A DNA stretch of 64,000 nt from FEN-1350 sp964386005 (GCA_964386005.1 CAYLSB010000001.1:84374-148373); one strand, 5' to 3'. Numbered from the stretch's first letter, positions 17,530 to 25,758 are shown. Made by a program: numbers and translations. Notes: a model not told the origin generated them from the letters alone.

Positions 17530-18396
17530 ATGGAAACCTGGACGATACAAAAGCTGCTCAACTGGGTGACGCAATTTTTCGGCGACAAGGGCGTGGATAG
17601 CCCGCGTTTCAGCGCCGAGATGCTGATCGCCCACGTGCTCGGCCGCAAACGGATCGAACTCTATACGCAATTCGACGCCGTCGTTCCGGCCGAAAAGCTT
17701 TCTGAACTCAGAGGCCTTGTCAAGCGGGCCGGAGAACATGAACCCATCGCGTATCTGATCGGCTCGACGGAATTTTACTCTCTGACGATCCGCGTCGGTC
17801 CCGACTGCCTGATCCCCCGGCCGGAAACGGAGATGCTCGTCGAGCGGGCAATTGACTTCCTTCGCAAACGCAACGGCGACCAGAAGGTTCTCGATCTGTG
17901 CACCGGCTCCGGCTGCGTTGCCGCCGCCATCGCCAAAAATCATCCGACCGCAACGATCGTCGCGACGGACATCTGCGAAAAGGTCCTGGCCGTCGCCGCC
18001 GACAATCTTCGCTTGCATGGGCTCGAGTCGCGAGTGCGACTCCTGGCGGGAGATCTTTTCGATCCCATCATCGCCGGTCTCGACGCAGCGCGATTCGATC
18101 TGATCGTAAGTAACCCCCCGTACGTCAGCGCCGAGGAATACGCAAAGCTCGATCGCAACGTCCGCGACTACGAACCCAAAAAAGCCCTCGACGGCGGCGC
18201 CGACGGATTGGATATCTATCGCCGTATCGCCGCGCGGGTAACGGAATTCCTTGCCGACGATGGGGCGCTTCTTCTTGAGATTGGTTACAGCCAGGCCGAC
18301 GCCGTGCGAAAACTGCTGGAAACCGCGGGACTCAAAACCATCCAGATCTTCAAAGACCACGCCAAACTGGACCGAGTGGTGATGGCAAGGAAATGA
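17530..18396 (+). CDS. prmC: Peptide chain release factor glutamine N5-methyltransferase PrmC
   Basis: PrmC methylates the Gln of the GGQ motif in release factors RF1 and RF2. The 288-aa protein has the N-terminal helical domain (to about residue 80), then IPRPETEMLVE, the SAM motif LDLCTGSGCVA, and the catalytic VSNPPYVS. In many bacteria prmC follows prfA; here it stands alone between divergently arranged clusters. No Shine-Dalgarno sequence is obvious. Confidence 0.95.
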   Translation: METWTIQKLLNWVTQFFGDKGVDSPRFSAEMLIAHVLGRKRIELYTQFDAVVPAEKLSELRGLVKRAGEHEPIAYLIGSTEFYSLTIRVGPDCLIPRPETEMLVERAIDFLRKRNGDQKVLDLCTGSGCVAAAIAKNHPTATIVATDICEKVLAVAADNLRLHGLESRVRLLAGDLFDPIIAGLDAARFDLIVSNPPYVSAEEYAKLDRNVRDYEPKKALDGGADGLDIYRRIAARVTEFLADDGALLLEIGYSQADAVRKLLETAGLKTIQIFKDHAKLDRVVMARK

Positions 18397-18399
18397 TTT

Positions 18400-18513
18400 T
18401 TACTTTTTCTTTTTGAACAGCAGAAAATACAGGACCGCCGCGATGGCGATCATCGGCATCGAAACAACCAGAAACATCCCAAATATGATGATCAGCTCAT
18501 AAGGTCCGGGCAT
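18400..18513 (-). CDS. Micro membrane protein, 37 aa
   Basis: Not a long frame, but it has all the marks of a gene: AAAGGAG upstream of the ATG at 18511-18513, one hydrophobic span (about residues 8-33) and a lysine tail (LLFKKKK) that would stay in the cytoplasm. It starts MPGPYELIII. It resembles the neighbouring 39-aa protein in start, length, a central Met-Pro and the basic tail. Function unknown; tiny single-span proteins often modulate larger membrane complexes. Confidence 0.7.
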   Translation of the reverse strand: MPGPYELIIIFGMFLVVSMPMIAIAAVLYFLLFKKKK

Positions 18514-18577
18514 ACAATCTCCTTTCGGATAACGTCAACCCAAAGAAGGATACGAAGGCAATGGAAAGGAAACAAGA

Positions 18578-18697
18578 TCATTTTTTCTTTCGAAACGCAT
18601 ATAATAGAAAGAACAGAATCAATGTCATCACCAGAACTGGCATATTACAGATCGGCCAAGTCGCCAATATCGGAATATATTCATAATGCCATGGCAT
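18578..18697 (-). CDS. Micro membrane protein, 39 aa
   Basis: ATG at 18695-18697 with GGGAGG five bases upstream; 39 residues beginning MPWHYEYIPIL, a single hydrophobic span and a basic tail FRKKK. Shared pattern with the next gene: MPxxYExI at the start, Met-Pro near residue 19, FLL before the KKK tail. It lies 21 bases after the tatD stop and so may be on the tatD transcript. Function unknown. Confidence 0.7.
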   Translation of the reverse strand: MPWHYEYIPILATWPICNMPVLVMTLILFFLLYAFRKKK

Positions 18698-18718
18698 ATT
18701 ACACCTCCCGGCGATCTA

Positions 18719-19489
18719 TTATAAACTGAAGAACGATTGGCTTGTTGTGTTTATCGCGCCGGCGAATACGTCAACGCTGAGGCCTTTGAGTTCGGCGATT
18801 TTTCGCGCGGTGTGGACGAGCATGGCCGGTTCGCACGGCCGGATATTTCGAACGGGTTCCGGGCTGATATACGGGCAGTCGGTCTCGATCATCATGCGAT
18901 CCAGCGGAACTTCGGCGGCGGCCTGTCGCGCCGTGTCGCCGTTCTTGAAGGTGATAATGCCGGTGAATGACACATGCCAGCCGCGGGCGAGAATCTCGCG
19001 CGTCTGATCGATCGGCCCGCTATGGCAATGAAAGACCAGCCGCGGAATCCGGGCCGCAAATTCATCCAGGATCGCCATCGTCTCGGCGAAGGCATCACGG
19101 CTGTGAATCATCACCGGCATTCCTCGCTCTACGGCCAGTGCAAGCTGAGCGCGGAAGACCTCGACCTGCCGTGCCTGCGTGGAAAAGTTATAGTGAAAAT
19201 CCAATCCCGTCTCGCCGATGGCGACGACCTTGTCGGCGCGGGCTAATTCCGAAAGCCGCGCCACATCCTCATCCGACGCCTCGGAAGCGTGATGCGGATG
19301 AATCCCAATCGCCGCCCACATTCCCTCCGTTCGTCCCGCCAGACCGATGGCCTTCTGGTCATGTTCGATGTCGGTACCGACGGTGATCCAGCGGCTGACG
19401 CCGGCGACACGACTGCGATCCAATACGGCCTCAATCGGCTCGCCCATCTCCGAATACGTCAGGTGCGTGTGCGTATCGATCAATTCCAT
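18719..19489 (-). CDS. tatD: TatD-family metal-dependent DNase
   Basis: A 256-aa TatD-family hydrolase (TIM barrel with two metal sites). Motifs: IDTHTHL at residues 3-9, GIHPHHA, AIGETGLDFHY, PVMIHSRDA, VFHCHSG and the final metal Asp in IETDCPYISPEP. The family acts as 3'-5' exonuclease on DNA and possibly RNA ends. The ATG at 19489 is chosen because the HxH strand follows it at once and GGAAG precedes it; an upstream TTG at 19546 overlapping yraN is possible. A terminator hairpin lies between yraN and this start. Confidence 0.92.
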   Translation of the reverse strand: MELIDTHTHLTYSEMGEPIEAVLDRSRVAGVSRWITVGTDIEHDQKAIGLAGRTEGMWAAIGIHPHHASEASDEDVARLSELARADKVVAIGETGLDFHYNFSTQARQVEVFRAQLALAVERGMPVMIHSRDAFAETMAILDEFAARIPRLVFHCHSGPIDQTREILARGWHVSFTGIITFKNGDTARQAAAEVPLDRMMIETDCPYISPEPVRNIRPCEPAMLVHTARKIAELKGLSVDVFAGAINTTSQSFFSL

Positions 19490-19502
19490 CCGTCTCTTCC
19501 AA

Positions 19503-19527
19503 TAAAAAAGGCAGATATCCATCTGCC
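19503..19527 (-). terminator. Terminator hairpin between yraN and tatD
   Basis: On the minus strand GGCAGAT (19521-19527) pairs with ATCTGCC (19510-19516) around a 4-nt loop and is followed at once by TTTTTT. It sits 14 bases before the tatD start, so the housekeeping operon probably ends, at least partly, after yraN. Confidence 0.75.
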
Positions 19528-19542
19528 CGTTATGTTTGTCGC

Positions 19543-19947
19543 TCAATATTTTGGTGTAAATGCCCCCGGATAATGCCGAATCTCCGGATTAGTCCCTTCG
19601 CCGAGAACGACCGCCACCACGTCGAATCGCAGAGGTTTATCCGCCAGTTGATACTTGCGGATGAAAACCTTCGCCGCCCGCGACATTCGTCTGCGCTTCA
19701 GCGGCGTTACGGCCGTTTGGGCATCCGCAAAATCTTCATTCCGCCGCGTCTTGACCTCGACGAACACCACCGCCCCGTTGGGATCGGCGGCCACCAGATC
19801 CAGTTCGCCGCCGTCGCAGCGGAAATTCCGCGTGATCGTCTGAAAGCCGCGTCGCTTCAAAAATCGCAGGGCCTGGTTCTCGCCCCACCGGCCGAGCCGT
19901 TTGGGATCGGCCAGCAACCGCCCGCGACTCCACGGCCAGACAACCAT
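19543..19947 (-). CDS. yraN: YraN family protein (UPF0102), nuclease-like
   Basis: A 134-aa member of UPF0102, with an endonuclease-like fold. The conserved start GRWGENQALRFLKRRGF and the core GELDLVA...VVFVEVKTRR (acidic residues and Glu-x-Lys as in PD-(D/E)xK nucleases) are present. In many bacteria yraN lies near rplS and rnhB, as here after rplS. Its role is not established; a link to DNA uptake or repair is often assumed. Confidence 0.92.
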   Translation of the reverse strand: MVVWPWSRGRLLADPKRLGRWGENQALRFLKRRGFQTITRNFRCDGGELDLVAADPNGAVVFVEVKTRRNEDFADAQTAVTPLKRRRMSRAAKVFIRKYQLADKPLRFDVVAVVLGEGTNPEIRHYPGAFTPKY

Positions 19948-19959
19948 CCGCCGGATCCT

Positions 19960-20334
19960 TTACTTGGCGGCCGTCAGGGTGTGTTCGCTGTGGCGATGCG
20001 AAAGCTTAACGCTCTTGCCGGCCCGCTCGCGAAGATAATACAGCTTGGCCCGGCGGGTCTGACCGCTGCGAACGGCTTTAATGCTCACGACGTTCGGCGA
20101 GTGAATGGGGAAACGACGCTCCACGCCCTCTTCATCGACGATCCGGCGCACCGTAAACGTCTCGGACATGCCCTGTCCGGCCCGGGAAATGACGATACCG
20201 CTGAAAACCTGGACGCGGCTCTTGTCGCCTTCCTCGATTTTACAGCCCACTTCAACGGTGTCGCCCACTTCGAAGTACGGAATCTCGTTCTTCTTGCTCT
20301 TGCTTTCCACATGTTCCAACAATGCGTTCTTCAC
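19960..20334 (-). CDS. rplS: Ribosomal protein L19 (bL19)
   Basis: A 124-aa L19 with the family blocks FEVGDTVEV, RVQVFSGIVISR, TFTVRRI, VERRFPIHSP and RRAKLYYLR. The start codon is GTG (20332-20334) with AGGAG eight bases upstream. It lies in the conserved rpsP-trmD-rplS order. Confidence 0.97.
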   Translation of the reverse strand: MKNALLEHVESKSKKNEIPYFEVGDTVEVGCKIEEGDKSRVQVFSGIVISRAGQGMSETFTVRRIVDEEGVERRFPIHSPNVVSIKAVRSGQTRRAKLYYLRERAGKSVKLSHRHSEHTLTAAK

Positions 20335-20358
20335 GATCTATACTCCTGTTTCGTCTGG

Positions 20359-21057
20359 TTAAGTTTGTGATTCATGATTCGGTTTCAACAGATCCGGCCG
20401 CCATTGCCGGGTTCGCTGGATCGCCTGCTCTCTTCGCCACGCTTCGATCTTCTTGTGATCGCCGCCCAGAAGAATCTCCGGAACCCGCATCCCGCGGAAT
20501 TCTTCCGGCCGGGTGTATTGCGGGTATTCGAGCAATCCATCGGAAAACGATTCGTTCCGGATGGAGTTCTCGTCGCCGACGGCGCCGTCCAACAGACGGA
20601 CCACCGCGTCGATCACGACCATCGCCGGCAACTCGCCGCCGCTGAGGACATAATCGCCGATGGAAATCTGCTCGGCCCCGAGGCCGACGCGTATCCGTTC
20701 GTCGAAACCCTCGTAGCGACCCGCGATCAGGATCAATCGCGGCTGACGAGCGAGTTCCTCGGCCAGCTTCTGGCTGAAGGGCTGTCCCTGCGGCGTCATC
20801 AGAATCACGCGGCCCGGATCTTCGGTCTGCGCTCGAACATGATCGAAGCACGCGAATACCGGCGACGGCATCATCACCATGCCGCTGCCCCCGCCGTAGG
20901 GCTTGTCATCGACCTTGCGATAACGGTCGGAGGCGAAATCTCTGATATTGCAAAGAGCGATCTCAACAAGTCCGGCCTGTTGCGCCCGCTTGAGAATCGA
21001 ATGATTCAGCGGCGATTCGAACATCTCCGGAAACAGAGTCAGCACATCGATTCGCAT
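20359..21057 (-). CDS. trmD: tRNA (guanine-N1)-methyltransferase TrmD
   Basis: TrmD methylates G37 of tRNAs and prevents frameshifting. The 232-aa protein shows the SPOUT trefoil-knot motifs: VLTLFPEMF, DDKPYGGGSGMVM, LIAGRYEGFDERI and ISIGDYVLSGGELPA, then the C-terminal PEEFRGMRVPEILL. Position between rpsP and rplS is the standard one. Confidence 0.97.
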   Translation of the reverse strand: MRIDVLTLFPEMFESPLNHSILKRAQQAGLVEIALCNIRDFASDRYRKVDDKPYGGGSGMVMMPSPVFACFDHVRAQTEDPGRVILMTPQGQPFSQKLAEELARQPRLILIAGRYEGFDERIRVGLGAEQISIGDYVLSGGELPAMVVIDAVVRLLDGAVGDENSIRNESFSDGLLEYPQYTRPEEFRGMRVPEILLGGDHKKIEAWRREQAIQRTRQWRPDLLKPNHESQT

Positions 21058-21108
21058 TTCCGGGTTCTCCCGCCGGGTTCGATCTCGGGCGCGCCGATCG
21101 GCGGCCGA

Positions 21109-21486
21109 TTACCCCTCGGCTTTCTGTTCCTTCGGGGCCGTCAGCGCCAGCTTCTCGGCCTTGGTGTAGGGCTTGCCGGCCTTGCGAACCAGTTCGCGCG
21201 ACCGGTCGGTACGACGCTTGCGCTCCTCCATATATTTGCACGTCAATCCGTTGCGGCGGAGAATGTCGCACATCGGATCGCTCGGTATCGCTCCGCAGTC
21301 CAGCCAGTACTTGATCCGTTCCAGGTTCAATACGTACTGCTTGGAGGTGTCCTTCTCAATGGGATCATAATGCCCCAGTTTTTCCAGAACGGTTCCGTTC
21401 CGGGGGTTTCGCACGTCCATCGCGTTGATGCGAAAGAACGGACGGTGACGGCGCCCTATCCTCATCATTCTGATTCTGACTGCCAT
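21109..21486 (-). CDS. rpsP: Ribosomal protein S16 (bS16)
   Basis: Begins MAVRIRMMRIGRRHRPFFRI and contains the S16 core LEKLGHYDP and RIKYWLDCGA. At 125 aa it is longer than the E. coli protein (82 aa) because of a basic, lysine-rich C-terminal tail, as in several other phyla. AAGGAAG precedes the ATG. First of the rpsP-trmD-rplS string. Confidence 0.97.
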   Translation of the reverse strand: MAVRIRMMRIGRRHRPFFRINAMDVRNPRNGTVLEKLGHYDPIEKDTSKQYVLNLERIKYWLDCGAIPSDPMCDILRRNGLTCKYMEERKRRTDRSRELVRKAGKPYTKAEKLALTAPKEQKAEG

Positions 21487-21540
21487 GTTACTTCCTTTCG
21501 TACCTGTATATGGAAAATTGTCGCGACAGCACGTTGCCGG

Positions 21541-21852
21541 TCACGACACCCGTTGGCATTCCAATGCATATCCATTCATAAAGATCGCCACAATCGCCGG
21601 ATCCACCCCGGCATCGTCGGCGATCCGCCGCACCTGCGGATCCGTCAGCCGATCGGCGGCGGCTTTTTCCGCCGGCGTCATTACCGCCACGGCCTGGGCC
21701 ATCTGCCGCCATTCGTCGCGGCTGGGCGATGGCAGCATCGCCAGCTCGCCGGAGCCGCGCCCGTCGGCAAACCGACTGCGAAACTGCCGACCGTACGGAT
21801 CATCGACAAATCGCTCGATGCGCCGCAGATACTCGTCGATCGAAAGGCCCAT
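21541..21852 (-). CDS. SRP M-domain-like miniprotein, 103 aa
   Basis: Starts at 21852, two bases after the ffh stop, so it is surely co-transcribed and probably translationally coupled. The first 50 residues (MGLSIDEYLRRIERF...) are not recognised. The second half, MTPAEKAAADRLTDPQVRR followed by IADDAGVD, follows the pattern of the Ffh M-domain segment MTAEERRDPDIIDSSRRRR followed by IARGCGRD encoded just upstream. It lacks the methionine-rich finger loop. In many bacteria the ffh-rpsP interval or the space after rpsP holds other genes (for example khpA), and this is not a KH protein. It may be a shortened duplicate of the ffh 3' end with a new role, or an unrelated helical protein that looks similar by chance. 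Confidence 0.75.
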   Translation of the reverse strand: MGLSIDEYLRRIERFVDDPYGRQFRSRFADGRGSGELAMLPSPSRDEWRQMAQAVAVMTPAEKAAADRLTDPQVRRIADDAGVDPAIVAIFMNGYALECQRVS

Positions 21853-21854
21853 GC

Positions 21855-23273
21855 CTATCGCCGTTTCTTTTTCTTGCGACGGTCGTCCCGTCGCCGATGG
21901 ACGGGCGGGCGAAGCTTGACGCCGCCGGACATCGCGCTGAACAAATCCACCTTGCCCGACAGCAGGCTGCGAAACGCGCCCGCGCCCCCGGCGCTGAGAG
22001 TCTGCATCATCTCGCGACTCCGCCGAAACGTCTTGATCAGCGAGGCCACTTCCTGCACATCCCGACCGCAACCCCGGGCGATCCGCCGCCGTCGCGAGGA
22101 GTCGATGATATCCGGATCGCGCCGCTCTTCGGCCGTCATCGAATGAACGATCCCTTCCATCCGCCCGACTTCGCCGTCGTCGATATCCATCCCGGCGAGC
22201 TGCGACCCCATGCCGGGAATCAGCTTCAGCAGACTGCTCATGCCGCCCATTTTCTTCACCGAGCTCATCTGCTTGAGAAAATCGTCGAACCCAAAAGTGC
22301 CTTGGGCCATCTTGGCCTGCATCTTCTGGGCTTCATCCACGTCAAATTGTTCCTGGGCCTTCTCGACCAGCGTTACGATATCGCCCATGCCGAGAATCCG
22401 GCTGGCCATCCGGTCCGGGTGAAACTCCTCGATCTTGTCGAGTTTTTCGCCAACCCCGATAAATTTAATCGGCTTTCCCGTTACGGCCTTGACGCTCAGC
22501 GCCGCGCCGCCTCGGGCGTCGCCGTCGAGTTTGGTCAGGATCACGCCGTCCAGTTCCAACCGCTCGTTGAAGGCCTTGGCGGAATTGACCGCGTCCTGGC
22601 CGGTCATCGCGTCGCAGACCAGATAAATCTGATGCGGAGTAACCGTTTTGGCCACCTGTTCGATCTGCGCCATCATCTCTTCGTCGATGTGCAGCCGCCC
22701 GGCGGTATCGAGAAGCACCACGTCGCGCCCGGTTTCCACGGCCTTGCGAACGCCGTTCCTGGCCACCGCAACCGGATCCTTGATGCTCGTATCGCTATAG
22801 ACCGGAATCTGGAGCTGTTGGCCCAGCGTAACCAACTGATCAATAGCCGCAGGTCGCTGCAAATCGCCCGCGACCATCAGCGGAAACTTGCCCTTGCCGG
22901 CGATATACTGCGCCAGCTTGCCCGCGGTGGTCGTCTTGCCGCTACCCTGAAGACCCGCCAGCATGATGATCGTCGGCCCGGGCGAGACATAATAAATCCG
23001 CGTATCCACCGGGCCCATCAGGCGGACCAGTTCATCATGAACGATCTTGACCATGACCTGGCTGGGATGCAAACTCTTGATCACTTCGGCGCCCAGCGCC
23101 GCGCTCATGCAATCCTTGCAGAATTGCTTGACGACATTGTAATTGACGTCCGCTTCGAGCAGGGCCTTGCGGACCATCGCCATCGCATCCGAGACATTCG
23201 CCTCGGTAATTCGCCCCCGGCCGGACAACGACCGAAAGATCGAATTCAATTTTTCCGTCAATGCGTCAAACAC
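21855..23273 (-). CDS. ffh: Signal recognition particle protein Ffh
   Basis: The SRP54 GTPase that brings signal-anchor and signal-sequence proteins to the membrane together with 4.5S RNA and FtsY. N and G domains: helices from FDALTEKLNSIFRSL, P-loop GLQGSGKTTTAGKLA, DTAGRLHID and TKLDGDARGGAALS. The M domain ends the protein (MTAEERRDPDIIDSSRRRR), with a lysine/arginine-rich tail. The start is a GTG at 23271-23273 with GGAG eight bases upstream; the residues that follow match the normal N-terminus of the family. 472 aa. First gene of the operon, behind a strong promoter. Confidence 0.96.
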   Translation of the reverse strand: MFDALTEKLNSIFRSLSGRGRITEANVSDAMAMVRKALLEADVNYNVVKQFCKDCMSAALGAEVIKSLHPSQVMVKIVHDELVRLMGPVDTRIYYVSPGPTIIMLAGLQGSGKTTTAGKLAQYIAGKGKFPLMVAGDLQRPAAIDQLVTLGQQLQIPVYSDTSIKDPVAVARNGVRKAVETGRDVVLLDTAGRLHIDEEMMAQIEQVAKTVTPHQIYLVCDAMTGQDAVNSAKAFNERLELDGVILTKLDGDARGGAALSVKAVTGKPIKFIGVGEKLDKIEEFHPDRMASRILGMGDIVTLVEKAQEQFDVDEAQKMQAKMAQGTFGFDDFLKQMSSVKKMGGMSSLLKLIPGMGSQLAGMDIDDGEVGRMEGIVHSMTAEERRDPDIIDSSRRRRIARGCGRDVQEVASLIKTFRRSREMMQTLSAGGAGAFRSLLSGKVDLFSAMSGGVKLRPPVHRRRDDRRKKKKRR

Positions 23274-23337
23274 GAATTCTGCTCCATCGTTCTGCCGGCA
23301 TAGACCCGGCGCAGGGACTATCCACCGAAAACTTGGG

Positions 23338-23366
23338 ATTTTAAGGAAAAAGCCCCCCTTTTGCAA
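23338..23366 (-). promoter_or_regulatory. Promoter of the ffh operon
   Basis: On the minus strand TTGCAA (23361-23366), 17-nt spacer, TAAAAT (23338-23343); start near 23331, leader about 58 nt before the GTG of ffh. Confidence 0.7.
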
Positions 23367-23415
23367 GCTGAAAACCACCATTCGCCCGATTTTTTACGGA
23401 ATTTTTCTTCAGGTC

Positions 23416-23444
23416 TTGACTTCGACAGACCGAATCGATACTAT
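23416..23444 (+). promoter_or_regulatory. Promoter of the ilv operon
   Basis: TTGACT (23416-23421), 17-nt spacer, TACTAT (23439-23444); start near 23451. It points away from the ffh promoter 50 bases to the left. The leader to the ATG at 23652 is about 200 nt. No leader peptide rich in Ile, Leu or Val and no T-box was recognised in it. Confidence 0.75.
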
Positions 23445-23651
23445 TGGGTTTTGCTCTTTCTCATTTATGCCAATAGGCGTGTAAATGACGCCTGAAACAC
23501 AGCATGGACTGTGGTTACGGGATCTTGGCGGGGCTTTTCACACCGGCCGGGTCGGCCGTCGGCGGGGTGCCGGCGAGCAGGCCCTCTCGGTTTTTGCCCA
23601 ACGGAGCCAGGACAACCCGGAATAACGGAACTCGTTTATCAGGAAACACTT

Positions 23652-23999
23652 ATGAATCCCTCTATTACGGGTATGCCTGTGCCCAGGACCCTCCGAATGA
23701 CAGGCAGTCAGGTCATCGTTAACACCCTGCTCGAACTCGATGTCGATACCGTCTTTGGTTATACCGGCGCATCGGTTATGCCTCTTTTCGATGCGATGAT
23801 GACCGTTTATAAACGAAAGGCAAATCGTAACGGCAATTTCCCCGGAGAGATTCCTGCCCAAACCGAATGTGCCGCCTCTTCTTCAACGAATGGATTCGAA
23901 TCCGGAATTTCCTCGGAACCTGTTTATGGACCTGTGGAATTCCCAAATGAAATCCATTATACTGAAACCCCTATATATGAAGATATCAGGAGACAGCCA
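23652..23999 (+). other. In-frame partial copy of the ilvB N-terminus
   Basis: An ATG at 23652 with AGGAAA upstream opens 116 codons that run without stop into ilvB. Residues such as GSQVIVNTLLELDVDTV and FGYTGASVMPLFD copy the start of the real ilvB product (GSQIIVDTLVEQGVEVM, FGYLGGVVLPLFD). The copy stops before the catalytic HEQ and is followed by about 75 unrelated residues. Nucleotide identity of the two copies is only moderate, so the duplication is not recent. Either a 689-aa fusion is made, or this is a separate upstream start used for control. Confidence 0.7.
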
Positions 24000-25721
24000 A
24001 TGACAGAAACAAACTTGCCATCCCCGGCAAAACCCCTCCGCAAGCCGGGCAGTCAGATCATTGTGGACACGCTCGTCGAACAGGGCGTTGAAGTCATGTT
24101 CGGCTATCTGGGCGGCGTGGTCTTGCCGTTGTTCGACAAGCTCTATGACGCCCCCATCCGATTCATCATTCCCCGTCACGAGCAGGGCGGTTGCCACATG
24201 GCCGACGCGTACGCCCGTGCCACCGGCAAAGTCGGCGTCGTCGTCGCGACCTCCGGTCCCGGCGCCACGAACCTGACGACCGGACTGGCTACCGCAATGA
24301 TGGACTCGATCCCGCTGGTCGCCATCACCGGCCAGGTGCGCACCGAACTGATCGGCAATGACGCCTTTCAGGAGGCCGATACCACCGGCATCACCCGGCC
24401 GATCACCAAACACAATGTCATCGTCAAGGATCCCAACCTCCTGGCCCAGACGATCCGCGAGGCCTTCTTCATAGCATCCACCGGAAGGCCCGGCCCGGTC
24501 TTGGTCGATATCCCCGTGGATATGCAGGTCACCGAGATCGAGGTCAAATCCGCCGAGCCGGTCAATCTGCCCGGCTATAAGATTCGTCCGCGCGTCCACA
24601 ATCGGCAAATCGCCCTGGCTGCCGAAGCCATCAACACCGCCCAGCGCCCGGTACTTTATGTCGGCGGAGGCATCATCATCGCCAACGCGGCCGCCGAATT
24701 GAGCGAGTTGGCTCATAAGGCCAATATCCCCGTCACCATGACCCTGTTGGGTCTGGGCAGTATCGATCAGGGCAGCGAGCTATCCCTGGATATGCTCGGT
24801 ATGCACGGATCGGCCTATGCCAATTATGCCGTTCAGGAAAGCGATCTGCTCATCGCCATCGGCGCCAGGTTTGATGACCGCGTCACCGGAAAGCTCAAGA
24901 CCTTCGCGTCCAAAGCAAAAATCATTCATATCGATATCGATCCGGCCAGCATCGCCAAAAATCTGCCCGCGGATATCCCCGTCGTCGGCGATGCCAAAGA
25001 AACCCTGATCGAGCTTATCCGCGAGGTGCAGCCGCGCGACCGCAAAGAATGGTTCGACCGGATCGCCGAATGGAAGAAAAAATATCCCTTCCGCTATGAC
25101 AAACGAGTCCATACGATCAAACCGCAGTACGTCATCGAAGAGATCCTTCGTCAGACTCACGGCGACGCGACCATCGTCACCGGCGTCGGTCAGCACCAGA
25201 TGTGGACCGCCCAGTTCTATCGCTTCAAACGTCCGCGGCAGTTCATCACCTCCGGCGGACTCGGCACGATGGGCTTCGGTCTGCCCGCCGCCATCGGCGC
25301 CCAGGTAGCATTGCCGGGCCAAACCGTCATCGACATCGACGGCGACAGCAGTTTCAATATGACCATGGCCGAGTTGTGCACCGCGGTGCAGTATGAACTT
25401 CCCATTAAAGTCTGTATTATCAACAATGGGTATATGGGCATGGTCCGTCAGTGGCAGCAGCTCTTCTACGGCAAGCGCTATTCCTGCAGCTCGCTGAAGA
25501 ATCCCGACTTCGCCACGGTGGCACGGGCCTTCGGAGCCGTCGGCATGACCGTCACCGAGAAAAAAGAGGTTCCCGACGCGATCGCCAACATGCTCGCCGA
25601 AAAACAACCCTGCGTGGTGGACTTCCACGTCGAACGCGAGGAGAACGTCTGGCCGATGGTGCCCGCCGGCAAGAGTCTGCATGAGATGCACGGGCTCGAT
25701 ATTTTCGAAAGCATGGCCTGA
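24000..25721 (+). CDS. ilvB: Acetolactate synthase large subunit
   Basis: Catalyses the first common step of valine, leucine and isoleucine synthesis: two pyruvate to acetolactate, or pyruvate plus 2-oxobutyrate. The 573-aa form starting at ATG 24000 (CAGGAGA upstream) has normal length. It contains the catalytic Glu in IPRHEQGGCHMADAYAR, SGPGATNLTTGLATA, the FAD/DHAP-like middle domain, and the thiamine diphosphate motif GDSSFNMTMAELCT...NNGYMGMVRQWQ. The frame is open upstream and contains a partial second copy of the N-terminus (23652-23999). Followed by ilvN after 37 bases. Confidence 0.96.
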   Translation: MTETNLPSPAKPLRKPGSQIIVDTLVEQGVEVMFGYLGGVVLPLFDKLYDAPIRFIIPRHEQGGCHMADAYARATGKVGVVVATSGPGATNLTTGLATAMMDSIPLVAITGQVRTELIGNDAFQEADTTGITRPITKHNVIVKDPNLLAQTIREAFFIASTGRPGPVLVDIPVDMQVTEIEVKSAEPVNLPGYKIRPRVHNRQIALAAEAINTAQRPVLYVGGGIIIANAAAELSELAHKANIPVTMTLLGLGSIDQGSELSLDMLGMHGSAYANYAVQESDLLIAIGARFDDRVTGKLKTFASKAKIIHIDIDPASIAKNLPADIPVVGDAKETLIELIREVQPRDRKEWFDRIAEWKKKYPFRYDKRVHTIKPQYVIEEILRQTHGDATIVTGVGQHQMWTAQFYRFKRPRQFITSGGLGTMGFGLPAAIGAQVALPGQTVIDIDGDSSFNMTMAELCTAVQYELPIKVCIINNGYMGMVRQWQQLFYGKRYSCSSLKNPDFATVARAFGAVGMTVTEKKEVPDAIANMLAEKQPCVVDFHVEREENVWPMVPAGKSLHEMHGLDIFESMA

Positions 25722-25758
25722 TCCCCCGCGGACGGCCTTGGAATACAGGAGACTTTCA

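Noticed and set aside
20374..22146. 590-codon open frame on the plus strand
   Set aside because: Runs antisense across trmD, rpsP, the miniprotein and part of ffh, which are all well supported.
21729..23303. 524-codon open frame on the plus strand
   Set aside because: Antisense to ffh, with His/Arg-rich composition and no motif.
23504..23722. 72-codon frame in the ilv leader as an attenuation peptide
   Set aside because: It lacks a run of Ile, Leu or Val codons and has no clear ribosome binding site; it overlaps the fused ilvB frame.
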